From: JAGVUD01 sp052033935
Lineage (GTDB): Bacteria; Armatimonadota; UBA5829; DSUL01
Direction of reading: 5' to 3'
Length of the DNA: 24,908 bases
NCBI GenBank assembly: GCA_052033935.1
Contig: JBPOJE010000116.1
Coordinates: forward strand, 1-24,908
Under the pieces are notes generated by a model. The model was not told the DNA's origin, did no database searches, and saw only the letters and a list, made by a program, of their open reading frames with translations. Positions within the stretch are counted from its first letter, which is position 1; each line of letters starts with the position of its first letter. A program made the translations under genes and the position numbers. This document shows positions 7,892 through 15,861 of the stretch, piece after piece.

Positions 7892-8898
7892 ATCAACCTC
7901 GCATCCATTTCAACCTGACTGGGCGATATCGCCTTCAGATACTGCTCGCAATCCCGTATCGGGTAGATCATTCTGTCCCACCGGCCGTCGGGGAGGCTCA
8001 CAGGGCATCGTTCCGCCAGTATCCACGCCGATATCGCGTCTGCGCGCCTGATGGCCTCCGGCCCCGGCTTGGCCTCCACGCGAACGAGCCCGAACGATGG
8101 GTCTTGAGCCCTGTCTTCGCGCAACCGCACATACCACGAATACGCCGAGTGGAAGTCGCCTTTGTGCGTGCGGAAGACGCTCGTCCGACATCCTTCCGGC
8201 AACTCCATGATCCGACGGTATTCCTCGCCAGTGAAGTAGCGCGTCTGGTGGCTCTTGATCAGCCCCACCACCCGTTCCGAACCCGGGCTATAGAGCGACA
8301 CCGGAATGCCGCCATCCACAAGCAGCCAGTCGTGCGGCCCCACCGCCGGGCACCACTGACGCGTGAGTTCCTGCTCCAGTTCGGCCCGCGCCTTTCCGAC
8401 AGCCCTGTGGGCGGCTTCGCGCACAGCGGCGGGGTGGTCGCGGCCGGTTAGCTTCGTCTCGCGGGGGAAAGACGAACCGCAGTCAAGACAATCGAGACCA
8501 TCTTCAAGAAACCGTTCCGGCGGGCAGACTTCGAACGGCATCACGAGAGCCTCGCGGGTGCGGACGAAACCGCTGAAGGTGAACATTCGCCTGTCCGCGC
8601 CGCGCACCCGGACGGCGGCCGCCACGAACGCCCGCACAACCGGCAGGAGATTGTAGGTCAGGACGATCTTCGTCCTCTGCACGCCGTCCAGAAAGTGAGT
8701 CAAACCGGACACGTCCGCGACAGCTACCTCGCGCTGTTCCAGCAACGTGCCTTCCACCACTTCGGCCTCAACGGTTTGCGCTTCGGCGTCCGGTAGGCGC
8801 ATGCCGTCTTCGTCCCAGATGTGACCCGTGACAGGCCGAACGGTAGTGTCGCCGGCGTTCCGGCGCAGGTGATGCTGCAGTTTTTGTCCAAAGCTCAT
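7888..8898 (-). CDS. nurA: NurA-like 5'-3' nuclease
   Basis: 336-residue protein with features of the NurA nuclease family. WLLVDGG contains an acidic residue (D195), VGLIKSH supplies a lysine (K215), and there is a WYVRL strand, an RVEAK strand with E275, and a final YPIRDCEQYLKA helix. An N-terminal acidic candidate is D62 (AVADVSG) or D71. NurA nucleases are RNase H-like and act with HerA on DNA ends. A cysteine group (C125, C137, C140) sits in the middle and is not a family feature I recall. The identification rests partly on its position, immediately before herA with a 4-nt overlap, because primary-sequence conservation in this family is low. The ATG at 8898 is preceded by GGGAGG at good spacing. 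First gene of the operon. Confidence 0.82.
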   Translation of the reverse strand: MSFGQKLQHHLRRNAGDTTVRPVTGHIWDEDGMRLPDAEAQTVEAEVVEGTLLEQREVAVADVSGLTHFLDGVQRTKIVLTYNLLPVVRAFVAAAVRVRGADRRMFTFSGFVRTREALVMPFEVCPPERFLEDGLDCLDCGSSFPRETKLTGRDHPAAVREAAHRAVGKARAELEQELTRQWCPAVGPHDWLLVDGGIPVSLYSPGSERVVGLIKSHQTRYFTGEEYRRIMELPEGCRTSVFRTHKGDFHSAYSWYVRLREDRAQDPSFGLVRVEAKPGPEAIRRADAISAWILAERCPVSLPDGRWDRMIYPIRDCEQYLKAISPSQVEMDARLI

Positions 8899-8917
8899 CG
8901 CTGCCTCCCCGACAGAA

Positions 8918-8947
8918 TGGTATCACACGCGCACATGTTCGATACCA
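8918..8947. promoter_or_regulatory. Inverted repeat upstream of nurA, possible operator
   Basis: TGGTATC (8918-8924) and GATACCA (8941-8947) form a perfect 7-bp inverted repeat separated by 16 bases, with half-site centres 23 bp apart (about two helical turns). It lies 20-49 bases upstream of the nurA start, where a promoter for the operon is expected. No convincing -10/-35 pair was found. It could be an operator or chance. Confidence 0.3.
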
Positions 8948-9039
8948 AACATCCGTCCCCCCCTGCCTTGTTAGAGGCGGCATTCAGAAATCCAGAGTCC
9001 AAGGCCGCGAGAATCCGATCGAGCCCGTCAGTGCGATCC

Positions 9040-10188
9040 TCATGCGCTCCCGCCCTTGCCCGCGGCCAGTATCAGCCGACCCAGATTGCAGGAAGCCTGC
9101 TGCAGCAGTTCCGGCGTACGCCGCAGGGCTTGCTCAAGACTCATCGGCCTGTCCGCCGCGGCAATAAGAGCCGTTGCTCCCCGAGCATGGAACGGTTCAG
9201 GATCCTCTACTGTGACAGCGCCGGACAGGATGGCGCACGGCCTGTTCGCCTGCTGCGCAAGCTCCAGCACACGGCTGATAACCTTGCCGCTCAGCGTGGA
9301 GGCGTCTGTCTTGCCTTCGCCGGTGATCACCCAGTCCGCGCGCGCAATGCGCTCCGGCAGATGGATCGCGTCCGCAATCAACCCCGCGCCGCTCACGATG
9401 CGAGCGCCGCAAAACGCGAGCAATCCCGCCCCCAACCCGCCTGCCGCTCCCGCGCCCTCCTCGTTCTCCACGTCCGCGCCCAGACTGCGGCGAAGCACAT
9501 CAGCATAGCGCGCCAGCGCCCTGTCAAGAAGATGCACGTCGGCCGGAGATGCGCCTTTCTGAGGGCCATACACAGCCGAGGCGCCGTTATCGCCCGTGAG
9601 CGGGTTGCGGACATCGGATGCAACATCAATGGGCGTACGTGCGATACGCGGGTCGAGATGCGACACGTCCACCCGGGCGAGATTCTGGAGAGCCTGCCCG
9701 CCGGGCCCGATCTCTTCGCCGCGTTCATCCAGCAGGCGCGCCCCCAGCGCCGACGCCATTCCCGCACCGCCATCGTTGGTGGCGCTTCCGCCGATGCCGA
9801 TGATGATCCGTTTTGCGCCGCAGTCCAGCGCGCGCAGGATGAGTTCGCCCACCCCACGGGTTGTCGCGACAAGCGGGTTCCGCTCGGCCGGCCGAAGAAG
9901 TTGCAGGCCGGCGGCCTCGGCCATCTCCAGAACCGCCGTCTCGCCGTCTTCCAGAAACCCGAAGCGCGCATCAACGAGAGCGCCCAGAGGGCCGGTGACG
10001 CGATGAGTATGGACACTCCGCCCCCTCGCCCACAGAGCGTCCACCGTGCCCTCGCCGCCATCAGCCATCGGCGCGAGATCGCACTGGATGCGCTTCGACG
10101 CGTGCATCAGGCCAGTTTCCATGTGCTCCGCCACGGCTGAGGCAGAGAGAGCCTCCTTGTAAGAATCAGGGCAGACGAGTATCTTCAC
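9040..10188 (-). CDS. Glycerate kinase (GlxK/GarK family)
   Basis: Phosphorylates glycerate with ATP, feeding glyoxylate- or sugar-acid-derived carbon into lower glycolysis; cytoplasmic. Characteristic family motifs are all visible: N-terminal VKILVCPDSYKEALSA, APMADGGEGTVDAL, a glycine-rich GIGGSATNDGGAGMA, DVRNPLTG, GAAGGLG and the closing WVITGEGKTDASTLSGK. Starting at the GTG at 10188 gives 382 residues, the usual length, and aligns with the family N-terminus. The frame stays open to 10242, but that start would add 18 unrelated residues and overlap the upstream gene. It lies 26 nt after the glycosidase, so the two are probably co-transcribed. Confidence 0.93.
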   Translation of the reverse strand: MKILVCPDSYKEALSASAVAEHMETGLMHASKRIQCDLAPMADGGEGTVDALWARGRSVHTHRVTGPLGALVDARFGFLEDGETAVLEMAEAAGLQLLRPAERNPLVATTRGVGELILRALDCGAKRIIIGIGGSATNDGGAGMASALGARLLDERGEEIGPGGQALQNLARVDVSHLDPRIARTPIDVASDVRNPLTGDNGASAVYGPQKGASPADVHLLDRALARYADVLRRSLGADVENEEGAGAAGGLGAGLLAFCGARIVSGAGLIADAIHLPERIARADWVITGEGKTDASTLSGKVISRVLELAQQANRPCAILSGAVTVEDPEPFHARGATALIAAADRPMSLEQALRRTPELLQQASCNLGRLILAAGKGGSA

Positions 10189-10214
10189 GGCGGCGTCCCT
10201 GCCATCTGAGTTCA

Positions 10215-12326
10215 CTACGGCCTCACGATATCCCCAGGACACCTTGGCACAAGAACGGGTATGCTGCCAGTGGGGCCTGCCTCAAGTTGCGCAATGCCCG
10301 TAACGCGCACCATCGCACCCAGCGAAGGCGGAGTGCCCGCGGCAGGTATGATCACCTTGAGACCCGAACCTGAAGCCGACCCGTCGTTGAGCGCGAAGTA
10401 GCCGGTATCGCAAATTGTGACGCGGCCCCAGGTGTCCATAAGCAGGCCTATGTTGCCAAGCCCCTTCGATGCGGGCTCGTCCGACGTCCAGGTAACCTGT
10501 GCCGGGCGGCATCCCAGGCTGCGTATATCGCCCGCGTATTCGAGGTCGGAGACCCTCTGGCAGTCGCGCAGATAGCGCTCGCCCGTCGGCTTCGTCCCGA
10601 GCACTCCAACGATCTGAACCATTCGCCCGGGCGTGAACACATCCGTGGACTCGACGCGAATGCCAGCGCTGCGATCCTGCTGCTGCACGTAGTTTGCCCC
10701 GGCCTGCTGCGAGTTTGCTGTCACGATTAGCCCCGAAGCGACAACGCGAGTGCCATCAGCGAACTGACCCGCCTGCCCCAGCCTGCTCATCTGGACGGGC
10801 TGCGGAGCAAGCGGGCTTATGGCGAAATCCTCCCGCGTCACCACACCGGGAAGCACGCGTATGTCACGCCGCGAGGCGATATACCCCGTGCCGTTGTTAG
10901 CATAGACCGGGTACACCGTCCCGGACGCCACGGCCGGCATTTGTGCGATGACGTAGTAGCCATTGCCGTCCGTCTGGGCGGTGTACGCCGACCCGGGGCG
11001 CATTACAGTGGCGTTGTCTATCGGCTCGCCCGTTGTCGCATCCACGACCCGCCCGAAAAGCACCCCGTCCGCCGCCAGAGCGGGGTCACGCCAAGGCATG
11101 GAGGGCGTGGGCACTGGCAACGCGAACAGCGTGCTTCCGATGTGGCTGTACCAGGACCAGTCGGTCTCGCCCGTGCCGTCTTCGTTGCTGTCCACTGTTA
11201 CCGCGTACGAGTAGTTGACGGTGCCGTTCGCCCCGGCGTCCAGGCAATACTGCAACTGCGTGGCACTGCTCTGCATCGTGTTAAGGTGGTTGGCCTGCCC
11301 GCAGAAAACGTGGCGGCCATGCCGCCAGGCGACGGCACTGTTGACCCAGTTCCGGTACCATGTTGCCTGGCGTGACACTACCTCGCGCTTGTAGTTCATG
11401 GGACAGGCGGCGTCGAGCCACCCCTGCGCCATCCAGTGCTCCCAGTTCTGAAAGAGCCTGTAGGCGCCGCTTGAAGTGAAGAGCGAAGGGGCATCCCCCG
11501 AACAGATGAGCGCGGCGGTATGCCTGAGCGGCTGCCGCGGGTTTGTGGTGATGAGCGGGAGTTCCGCCCGCACGCGTGCTACAAGTTCGTTGATGGTGCG
11601 CCGCCTGAAATCATCCCACTCGGTGTCCCCCGAGGCATCCGGCACATCAGTGCGGCCGGTTATCCGCTGAAACCTCCTGAGGCCCGATTGCCTATACGAT
11701 GCCACGGCAGGATAACCCGCATCAGTGGAAGTGTAGCGGATGTAGTCCCAGTGTATCCCATCAATCGCGTAGTTGGTTGCCAGTTCCCTCACGATGGCGA
11801 CAAGATGCTCCTGAACGGCGGGACAACCCGGATCAAGTGTATACTTGCCATCCACCTTTTCCACCGAGCCCATCGAGCCAGAAGGCACCATGAGCCATTC
11901 GGATTGGCTGGCGAGCAGGCTGTTGCCAGCGGGCGGCCACGATGTGGACACCCTATATGCCACCAGCCAGCAGTGCACCTCGATGCCGGCGTCGTGCGCC
12001 TTCTCGACAAGATAGGCGAGCGGGTCTATTCCACCTGAGATGTCGGTGGCTTTTGGGACGAGAGAGGAGTTCCAGTAGGCCCCGTGGCCTCCGCCCGCGG
12101 TGTCGTGATAGGCCAACACTTCGGGGATGATCGCGTTGTACTTGCCCGCCACAGCCCTGGCGACGAGAGCGTCAATCTGCGCCGTGCTCTTGAAGCCCAC
12201 GTGGAACGCATCTGCCCAGAGCGCCCGAAACACGCCATCCGCGCTGACCGGCATGCGGGCAGTTGCCACGGCAAGCGCAGTCAGCAGCGCAGCCATGAGA
12301 GAACAAGGGAACTGCTTGACGATCAT
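10215..12326 (-). CDS. Secreted GHL10-like glycosidase with carboxypeptidase-regulatory-like and tandem OB-like domains
   Basis: 703 residues from the ATG at 12326. Residues 1-29 form a signal peptide (basic start, hydrophobic core, cleavage near PVSA-D). Residues ~33-400 match the glycosyl-hydrolase-like 10 family (YngK-type TIM barrel): RALWADAFHVGF, AGIEVHCWLVAYR, and DGIHWDYIRY at 189-198. A short beta-sandwich of the carboxypeptidase regulatory type follows (GRVVDATTGEPIDNATV...TDGNGYY). The last ~190 residues are a tandem OB-like module (DRSAGIRV...GTKPTGERYL; LNDGS...VRVTGIAQLEA) also found at the left edge of the window. The frame is open 21 codons further upstream, but the chosen ATG gives a proper signal peptide and has GGAAAGG upstream. 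The substrate is unknown; in the family the barrel acts on, or is predicted to act on, polysaccharide. Confidence 0.87.
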   Translation of the reverse strand: MIVKQFPCSLMAALLTALAVATARMPVSADGVFRALWADAFHVGFKSTAQIDALVARAVAGKYNAIIPEVLAYHDTAGGGHGAYWNSSLVPKATDISGGIDPLAYLVEKAHDAGIEVHCWLVAYRVSTSWPPAGNSLLASQSEWLMVPSGSMGSVEKVDGKYTLDPGCPAVQEHLVAIVRELATNYAIDGIHWDYIRYTSTDAGYPAVASYRQSGLRRFQRITGRTDVPDASGDTEWDDFRRRTINELVARVRAELPLITTNPRQPLRHTAALICSGDAPSLFTSSGAYRLFQNWEHWMAQGWLDAACPMNYKREVVSRQATWYRNWVNSAVAWRHGRHVFCGQANHLNTMQSSATQLQYCLDAGANGTVNYSYAVTVDSNEDGTGETDWSWYSHIGSTLFALPVPTPSMPWRDPALAADGVLFGRVVDATTGEPIDNATVMRPGSAYTAQTDGNGYYVIAQMPAVASGTVYPVYANNGTGYIASRRDIRVLPGVVTREDFAISPLAPQPVQMSRLGQAGQFADGTRVVASGLIVTANSQQAGANYVQQQDRSAGIRVESTDVFTPGRMVQIVGVLGTKPTGERYLRDCQRVSDLEYAGDIRSLGCRPAQVTWTSDEPASKGLGNIGLLMDTWGRVTICDTGYFALNDGSASGSGLKVIIPAAGTPPSLGAMVRVTGIAQLEAGPTGSIPVLVPRCPGDIVRP

Positions 12327-12691
12327 AAGGAACCTTTCCGGGGACAGGGCAGAGCTGCCCACCCTGCCCGCCAATGCTGTTGCCGCCATATTGTAGCACG
12401 ATGCACACTTCCGGGGGCAGGCAGGCGCACCCGGCGGCGGAGGAGAACCCTCCTCGGACAGGCAAGTAATGGTCGGAACATACGAATTGCGGGAGGCCCG
12501 TGGGCAATCCGGCTGGAAGTTTTCGCCGCCGGGGACGGGATTGATGGAGCAAAGGTCGCAATTCTGGCGTCTATCCTGTAAGATGTACTAGCGCGGTCGG
12601 ACTCCCGCCGGGCGGCTCGCGTTAGAAGAAGCCCCGGCAAGAGGGCAGGCGGCTTGACAGCCAGACCTTCGGGTTCCGGTGGAGCCATAAT
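12327..12691. other. 365-bp divergent intergenic region
   Basis: This gap separates the minus-strand glycosidase from the plus-strand PEP-CTERM gene. It holds the extended -10 at 12390-12398 for the left gene. For the right gene I see only a weak pair, TCGCAA (12556-12561) with TAAGAT (12579-12584) at 17-bp spacing, which would give a leader of about 100 nt. A perfect TTGACA at 12654-12659 has no -10 partner at normal distance. I see no small gene or RNA with convincing support. Confidence 0.5.
12390..12398 (-). promoter_or_regulatory. Extended -10 promoter candidate for the GHL10-like gene
   Basis: On the minus strand the sequence reads TGCTACAAT, an extended -10 (TGn plus TACAAT, 5 of 6 to TATAAT), 63 bases upstream of the chosen ATG. 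No recognisable -35 lies 17 bases further up, as is common for extended -10 promoters. The same TGnTACAAT form occurs before the FtsB/DivIC-like gene. Confidence 0.45.
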
Positions 12692-13429
12692 ATGATTTCG
12701 AGAAACACGCTGATACTGTCTATTATCGCCCTGATAACAGTGTCCTCGGTCGGTTTCTGCGCTTCCAGCAGGACTCCACCCGGGTCGTTCTTGCGGCACC
12801 GTGTGTCGAGCACATCCGGTCTTGTTAATCAGGTTAAGGACGACAAGGTGGTTGGCCTGCGCTACAGGAACTTCTACCACACGGACCGCGACACAATCGT
12901 GGACGTCTTCAAGGGTCTCCGTCTCATCCCACTGCCCCAGGCGCGGAAGTTGCGCGTGTACTACTACGATGCTCACGGACGCGTGGTCAGCGAGGCTCGG
13001 ACAGTGCGCAAGGGCACACCGGTTTTCGTTGACATCAACGGCAATCCGGTTCTTGAGGTGAGGTGCGGCAACCCGGTGGCGACCAAGCTTCCGGCGGTGA
13101 AGGTCTCAGAGGCGCTTCCGCCCCCTCCTCCGCCCGTCAGCTCGTTCACCATGACTCCCGAGGTGTTCCCGACGGTTCCCGAGCTTCCGCCGTTCCCACC
13201 GACAGAGACCACCTTTGCGGAGTTGATGGTTCCGGGCCAGCCCGGCGCGGCCGAAGCGGCGCTTCCCGAGGTACTCGCCCGGCGTGGGCGCTCGTTCCCG
13301 TTCATTCCTCTCTGGTGGCCGCATGACGATGACGATCAGCCACCCGTTCCAGAGCCTGTGTCGCTGGTTCTGTCCGGAATCGGGTTGGCGGGGCTCGGAG
13401 TTTACCGCAGGTTCGCCCGCGGGCGGTAG
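12692..13429 (+). CDS. Exported PEP-CTERM-sorted protein
   Basis: 245 residues. Residues 1-24 are a signal peptide ending near GFCA-S; the Cys lacks a proper lipobox. The middle (~50-130) is a compact domain with YRNFYHTDRDTIVDVF, LRVYYYDAHGRVV and VLEVRCGNP, of unknown function. Residues ~138-178 are Pro-rich. A WWPHDDDDQ acidic patch precedes the C-terminal sorting signal: PVPEP at 218-222, a hydrophobic stretch 223-237, then YRRFARGR. That is the tripartite PEP-CTERM signal normally recognised by an exosortase, none of which is encoded in this window. The ATG at 12692 has GGTGGAG about 8 bases upstream. Likely anchored at, or released from, the cell envelope. Confidence 0.87.
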   Translation: MISRNTLILSIIALITVSSVGFCASSRTPPGSFLRHRVSSTSGLVNQVKDDKVVGLRYRNFYHTDRDTIVDVFKGLRLIPLPQARKLRVYYYDAHGRVVSEARTVRKGTPVFVDINGNPVLEVRCGNPVATKLPAVKVSEALPPPPPPVSSFTMTPEVFPTVPELPPFPPTETTFAELMVPGQPGAAEAALPEVLARRGRSFPFIPLWWPHDDDDQPPVPEPVSLVLSGIGLAGLGVYRRFARGR

Positions 13430-13458
13430 CGCCGCGCACATCGGCAAACAAGGTTTTG

Positions 13459-13494
13459 CGGCCTGGTTCCGGCTATGCCGGGCCAGGCCGTTTC
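13459..13494 (+). terminator. Candidate hairpin terminator after the PEP-CTERM gene
   Basis: CGGCCTGG (13459-13466) pairs perfectly with CCAGGCCG (13483-13490), and inside it CCGGC (13469-13473) pairs with GCCGG (13477-13481). A short TTTCT follows. The T-run is weak, so it may be an imperfect intrinsic terminator. A second, imperfect hairpin lies at about 13501-13524. Both sit between convergent genes. Confidence 0.5.
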
Positions 13495-13577
13495 TGCGAC
13501 TGGCGGGCACACGCCCGGCCAGAAGCTGTCGGCGTTGACGTTTTGCCCCGGCCCGCTCCCACGAATGGGACGGCGGA

Positions 13578-15464
13578 TCACCCGGCTAGAGCCACCTCGG
13601 GACGCTCGCCGGACTCGGCCTGCGACCTGCGCAGGCGGGACAGATGCACCATCAGTATGGAGATGTCAGCGGGCGTCAGTCCGGGAATCCGTGAGGCCTG
13701 CCCGAGTGTTGCCGGCCGTATCTGCGAGAGCTTGTCTCGCCCCTCGCGGGAGATGGCCGGGTAGTCCTGGTAAACCAGATCGGCAGGAATAACCCACGCA
13801 TCGAGATCCCGGCCACGGGATGCTTCCGCGTTCTGCATCCGGATGTAGCCTTCGTATTTGATCTCGATCTCAACCTGCCGAGCCACCTCAGGCGCGACGG
13901 CCGAGCCGCAGGCGATATCACCATATGTGATTTCCGGCCTACGCAGCAGATCGGCCAGCGAAAGCCCCTGGGATCGTGACAGGTTGAACCGATTGGACAG
14001 CTCCGGCGAAACACGCGTCTCCCTGAGCCGCCAGTGTTCGGCCTCCAGCCACCGCCTGCGCTGCCGATACACCTCCCAACGCGTATCGTCAACGAGTCCG
14101 GCATCGCGTCCGAGGGGGGTAAGGCGTATGTCGGCGTTGTCGTGCCGCAGCAGTAGCCGGTACTCGGCGCGAGACGTGAGCAGGCGGTAAGGATCGTTCA
14201 CGCCTTTTGTAACCAGGTCGTCAATCATCACGCCTATGTAACTCTGAGTGCGGTCCATAATGAACGGCGGCCGTGATTCGAGCCTGAGACTGGCATTGAC
14301 TCCGGCGACAAGGCCCTGACCGGCCGCCTCCTCGTATCCGGACGTCCCGTTGATCTGCCCGGCGAAGTAGAGTCCGCTGACGCGCTTGGTCTCGAGCGTC
14401 GGGTAAAGCTCCGTCGGAGGGACGAAATCATACTCGACTGCGTAGCCAGGATGGAGTATTTCGGCGTTTTCCAGCCCCGGGATGGATCGCAGGAACGCGA
14501 TCTGCACGTCTTCGGGCAGGCTGGTGGACGCTCCCTGCACGTAGATGGAGTTCGTGTCCCAGCCCTCCTGCTCCAGAAACACCTGATGTCGCTCGCGGTG
14601 CGGGAACTTGACGATCTTGTCTTCAATGGACGGGCAGTATCTCGGCCCGATGCTGTCAATGCGCCCGCCGTACATCGCCGAGCGCGAGAGGTTGGCTTCG
14701 ATGATTCTCTTCGTCTCGGGTGTCGTCGCCGTAATCCAGCACGGAAGCAGGTCGTGGCGCTCTTTTGGGGGCGTGAGATAAGAGAACGCGAGCGGAGACG
14801 GATCCGACGGCTGAATCTCGAGGCGGGATGTGTCGAGCGACTCGCGGGCGACGCGCGCGGTGGTTCCGGTCTTGAGGCGCCCCACCGGGAAACCCATCTG
14901 GCGCAGCGAGTCCGAAAGCTCGGCAGTTCCCGGCTCGCCGCGGCGCCCTTCCCTTGTCTGGACTTCCCCGCAGTGGCAGACACCATTCAGGAATGTGCCC
15001 GTTGTGACGATCACAGCGCGCGCCTGCAACTCGCTACCGCTGGCCAGGCGCACACCGCGCGCCTGCCCGTCTTCGTGGAGGATGGCGGCAACGCGGTCTT
15101 CGATGAGCGTCAGGCCCGGCTGGCTGACCACGGCCTCCCGCATGGCTTTGCGATAGAGCAGCGTGTCGCACTGCACGCGGAGAGCCTGCACAGCAGGTCC
15201 CTTGCCCGTATTGAGCATGCGGCGATGGGTGGTGGTGGCGTCGGCGACGAGCGCCATCTGTCCGCCGAGAGCGTCAATCTCGCGCACGACCTGCCCCTTC
15301 GCCGAACCGCCTATGGAGCAGTTGCACGGCATGAGCGCCATCTTGTCCGCCGACAGCGTCACGGCGCAGGTGTTCACCCCGAGACGCGCCGCCGCAAGCG
15401 CGGCCTCGCAGCCCGCGTGGCCCGCGCCCACAACGACGATGTCAAAAGAGGCAGTGCTATTCAT
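13578..15464 (-). CDS. mnmG: tRNA uridine 5-carboxymethylaminomethyl modification enzyme MnmG (GidA)
   Basis: FAD-dependent partner of MnmE, which installs cmnm5 on U34 of several tRNAs. The 628-residue length matches the family (about 630). The N-terminal dinucleotide fold is GAGHAGCEAA, with the GxGxxG at 13-18. Family signatures follow: MPCNCSIGGSAKGQVVREIDALGG, LNTGKGPAVQALR, GTFLNG, CPSIEDKIVKFPHR, GYEEAAGQGLVAG, TSRAEYRLLLRHDNADIRLT and the C-terminal KYEGYI. The frame is open 74 codons further upstream, into the DUF1232 gene, but the ATG at 15464 gives the canonical N-terminus. Its Shine-Dalgarno sequence is poor (TAGGG about 17 bases upstream, at the DUF1232 stop), so translation may rely on coupling to the preceding gene, 19 nt away. 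Confidence 0.97.
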   Translation of the reverse strand: MNSTASFDIVVVGAGHAGCEAALAAARLGVNTCAVTLSADKMALMPCNCSIGGSAKGQVVREIDALGGQMALVADATTTHRRMLNTGKGPAVQALRVQCDTLLYRKAMREAVVSQPGLTLIEDRVAAILHEDGQARGVRLASGSELQARAVIVTTGTFLNGVCHCGEVQTREGRRGEPGTAELSDSLRQMGFPVGRLKTGTTARVARESLDTSRLEIQPSDPSPLAFSYLTPPKERHDLLPCWITATTPETKRIIEANLSRSAMYGGRIDSIGPRYCPSIEDKIVKFPHRERHQVFLEQEGWDTNSIYVQGASTSLPEDVQIAFLRSIPGLENAEILHPGYAVEYDFVPPTELYPTLETKRVSGLYFAGQINGTSGYEEAAGQGLVAGVNASLRLESRPPFIMDRTQSYIGVMIDDLVTKGVNDPYRLLTSRAEYRLLLRHDNADIRLTPLGRDAGLVDDTRWEVYRQRRRWLEAEHWRLRETRVSPELSNRFNLSRSQGLSLADLLRRPEITYGDIACGSAVAPEVARQVEIEIKYEGYIRMQNAEASRGRDLDAWVIPADLVYQDYPAISREGRDKLSQIRPATLGQASRIPGLTPADISILMVHLSRLRRSQAESGERPEVALAG

Positions 15465-15483
15465 GGAGGTCGGCAGGGTGGCC

Positions 15484-15861
15484 CTACCCGGCCCGCTTTC
15501 TGCGCATGATGTTTCTGACAGCGCCCTGCAGGAGCTTGAGAGCCTCGTCGAATGCGACTTCGCCCTCCCAGAGCTCATCAACAACATCATGCGGAAGCCA
15601 CCGCGCGGCAAGACCGAGGGCGGCAGCCGCGACAAAAGCGTCATCCAGATAGCCAAGCACAGGGATGGCATCGGGTACAATGTCAAGCGGGGATGCGAGG
15701 TACAAGCCCAGTCCCACCAGCAGAATCTTTACGCGCCTTGGCACCTTCGGGCTGCGGAAGAGCCTGAAGGCGAACTTGACCACGTCCCCGGCAAGGGTCA
15801 GGCTCAGCCTGCCCGCCTGCTTTGCCGATGATTCCCCGGTTTGTGTCCTCTGCGCATCCAT
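15484..15861 (-). CDS. DUF1232 (YkvA-like) small membrane-associated protein
   Basis: 125 residues with the DUF1232 signature at about 54-74 (YLASPLDIVPDAIPVLGYLDD-type motif), followed by a hydrophobic Ala-rich helix. Members are short, usually membrane-associated, and of unknown function. The start at 15861 (ATG) has GGGGGAA upstream. It is the first gene of a likely two-gene unit with mnmG. Confidence 0.9.
   Translation of the reverse strand: MDAQRTQTGESSAKQAGRLSLTLAGDVVKFAFRLFRSPKVPRRVKILLVGLGLYLASPLDIVPDAIPVLGYLDDAFVAAAALGLAARWLPHDVVDELWEGEVAFDEALKLLQGAVRNIMRRKRAG

Noticed and set aside
8821..10140. Plus-strand frame of 439 codons opposite glycerate kinase and nurA
   Set aside because: No domain or ribosome site; it crosses two well-supported minus-strand genes.
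12654..12659. Perfect TTGACA upstream of the PEP-CTERM gene
   Set aside because: No -10 element lies 16-18 bases downstream; the position 17 bases on is GC-rich.
14451..15509. Plus-strand frame of 352 codons opposite mnmG
   Set aside because: Composition is typical of an antisense shadow (Arg, His, Ala-rich), and mnmG on the other strand is unambiguous.
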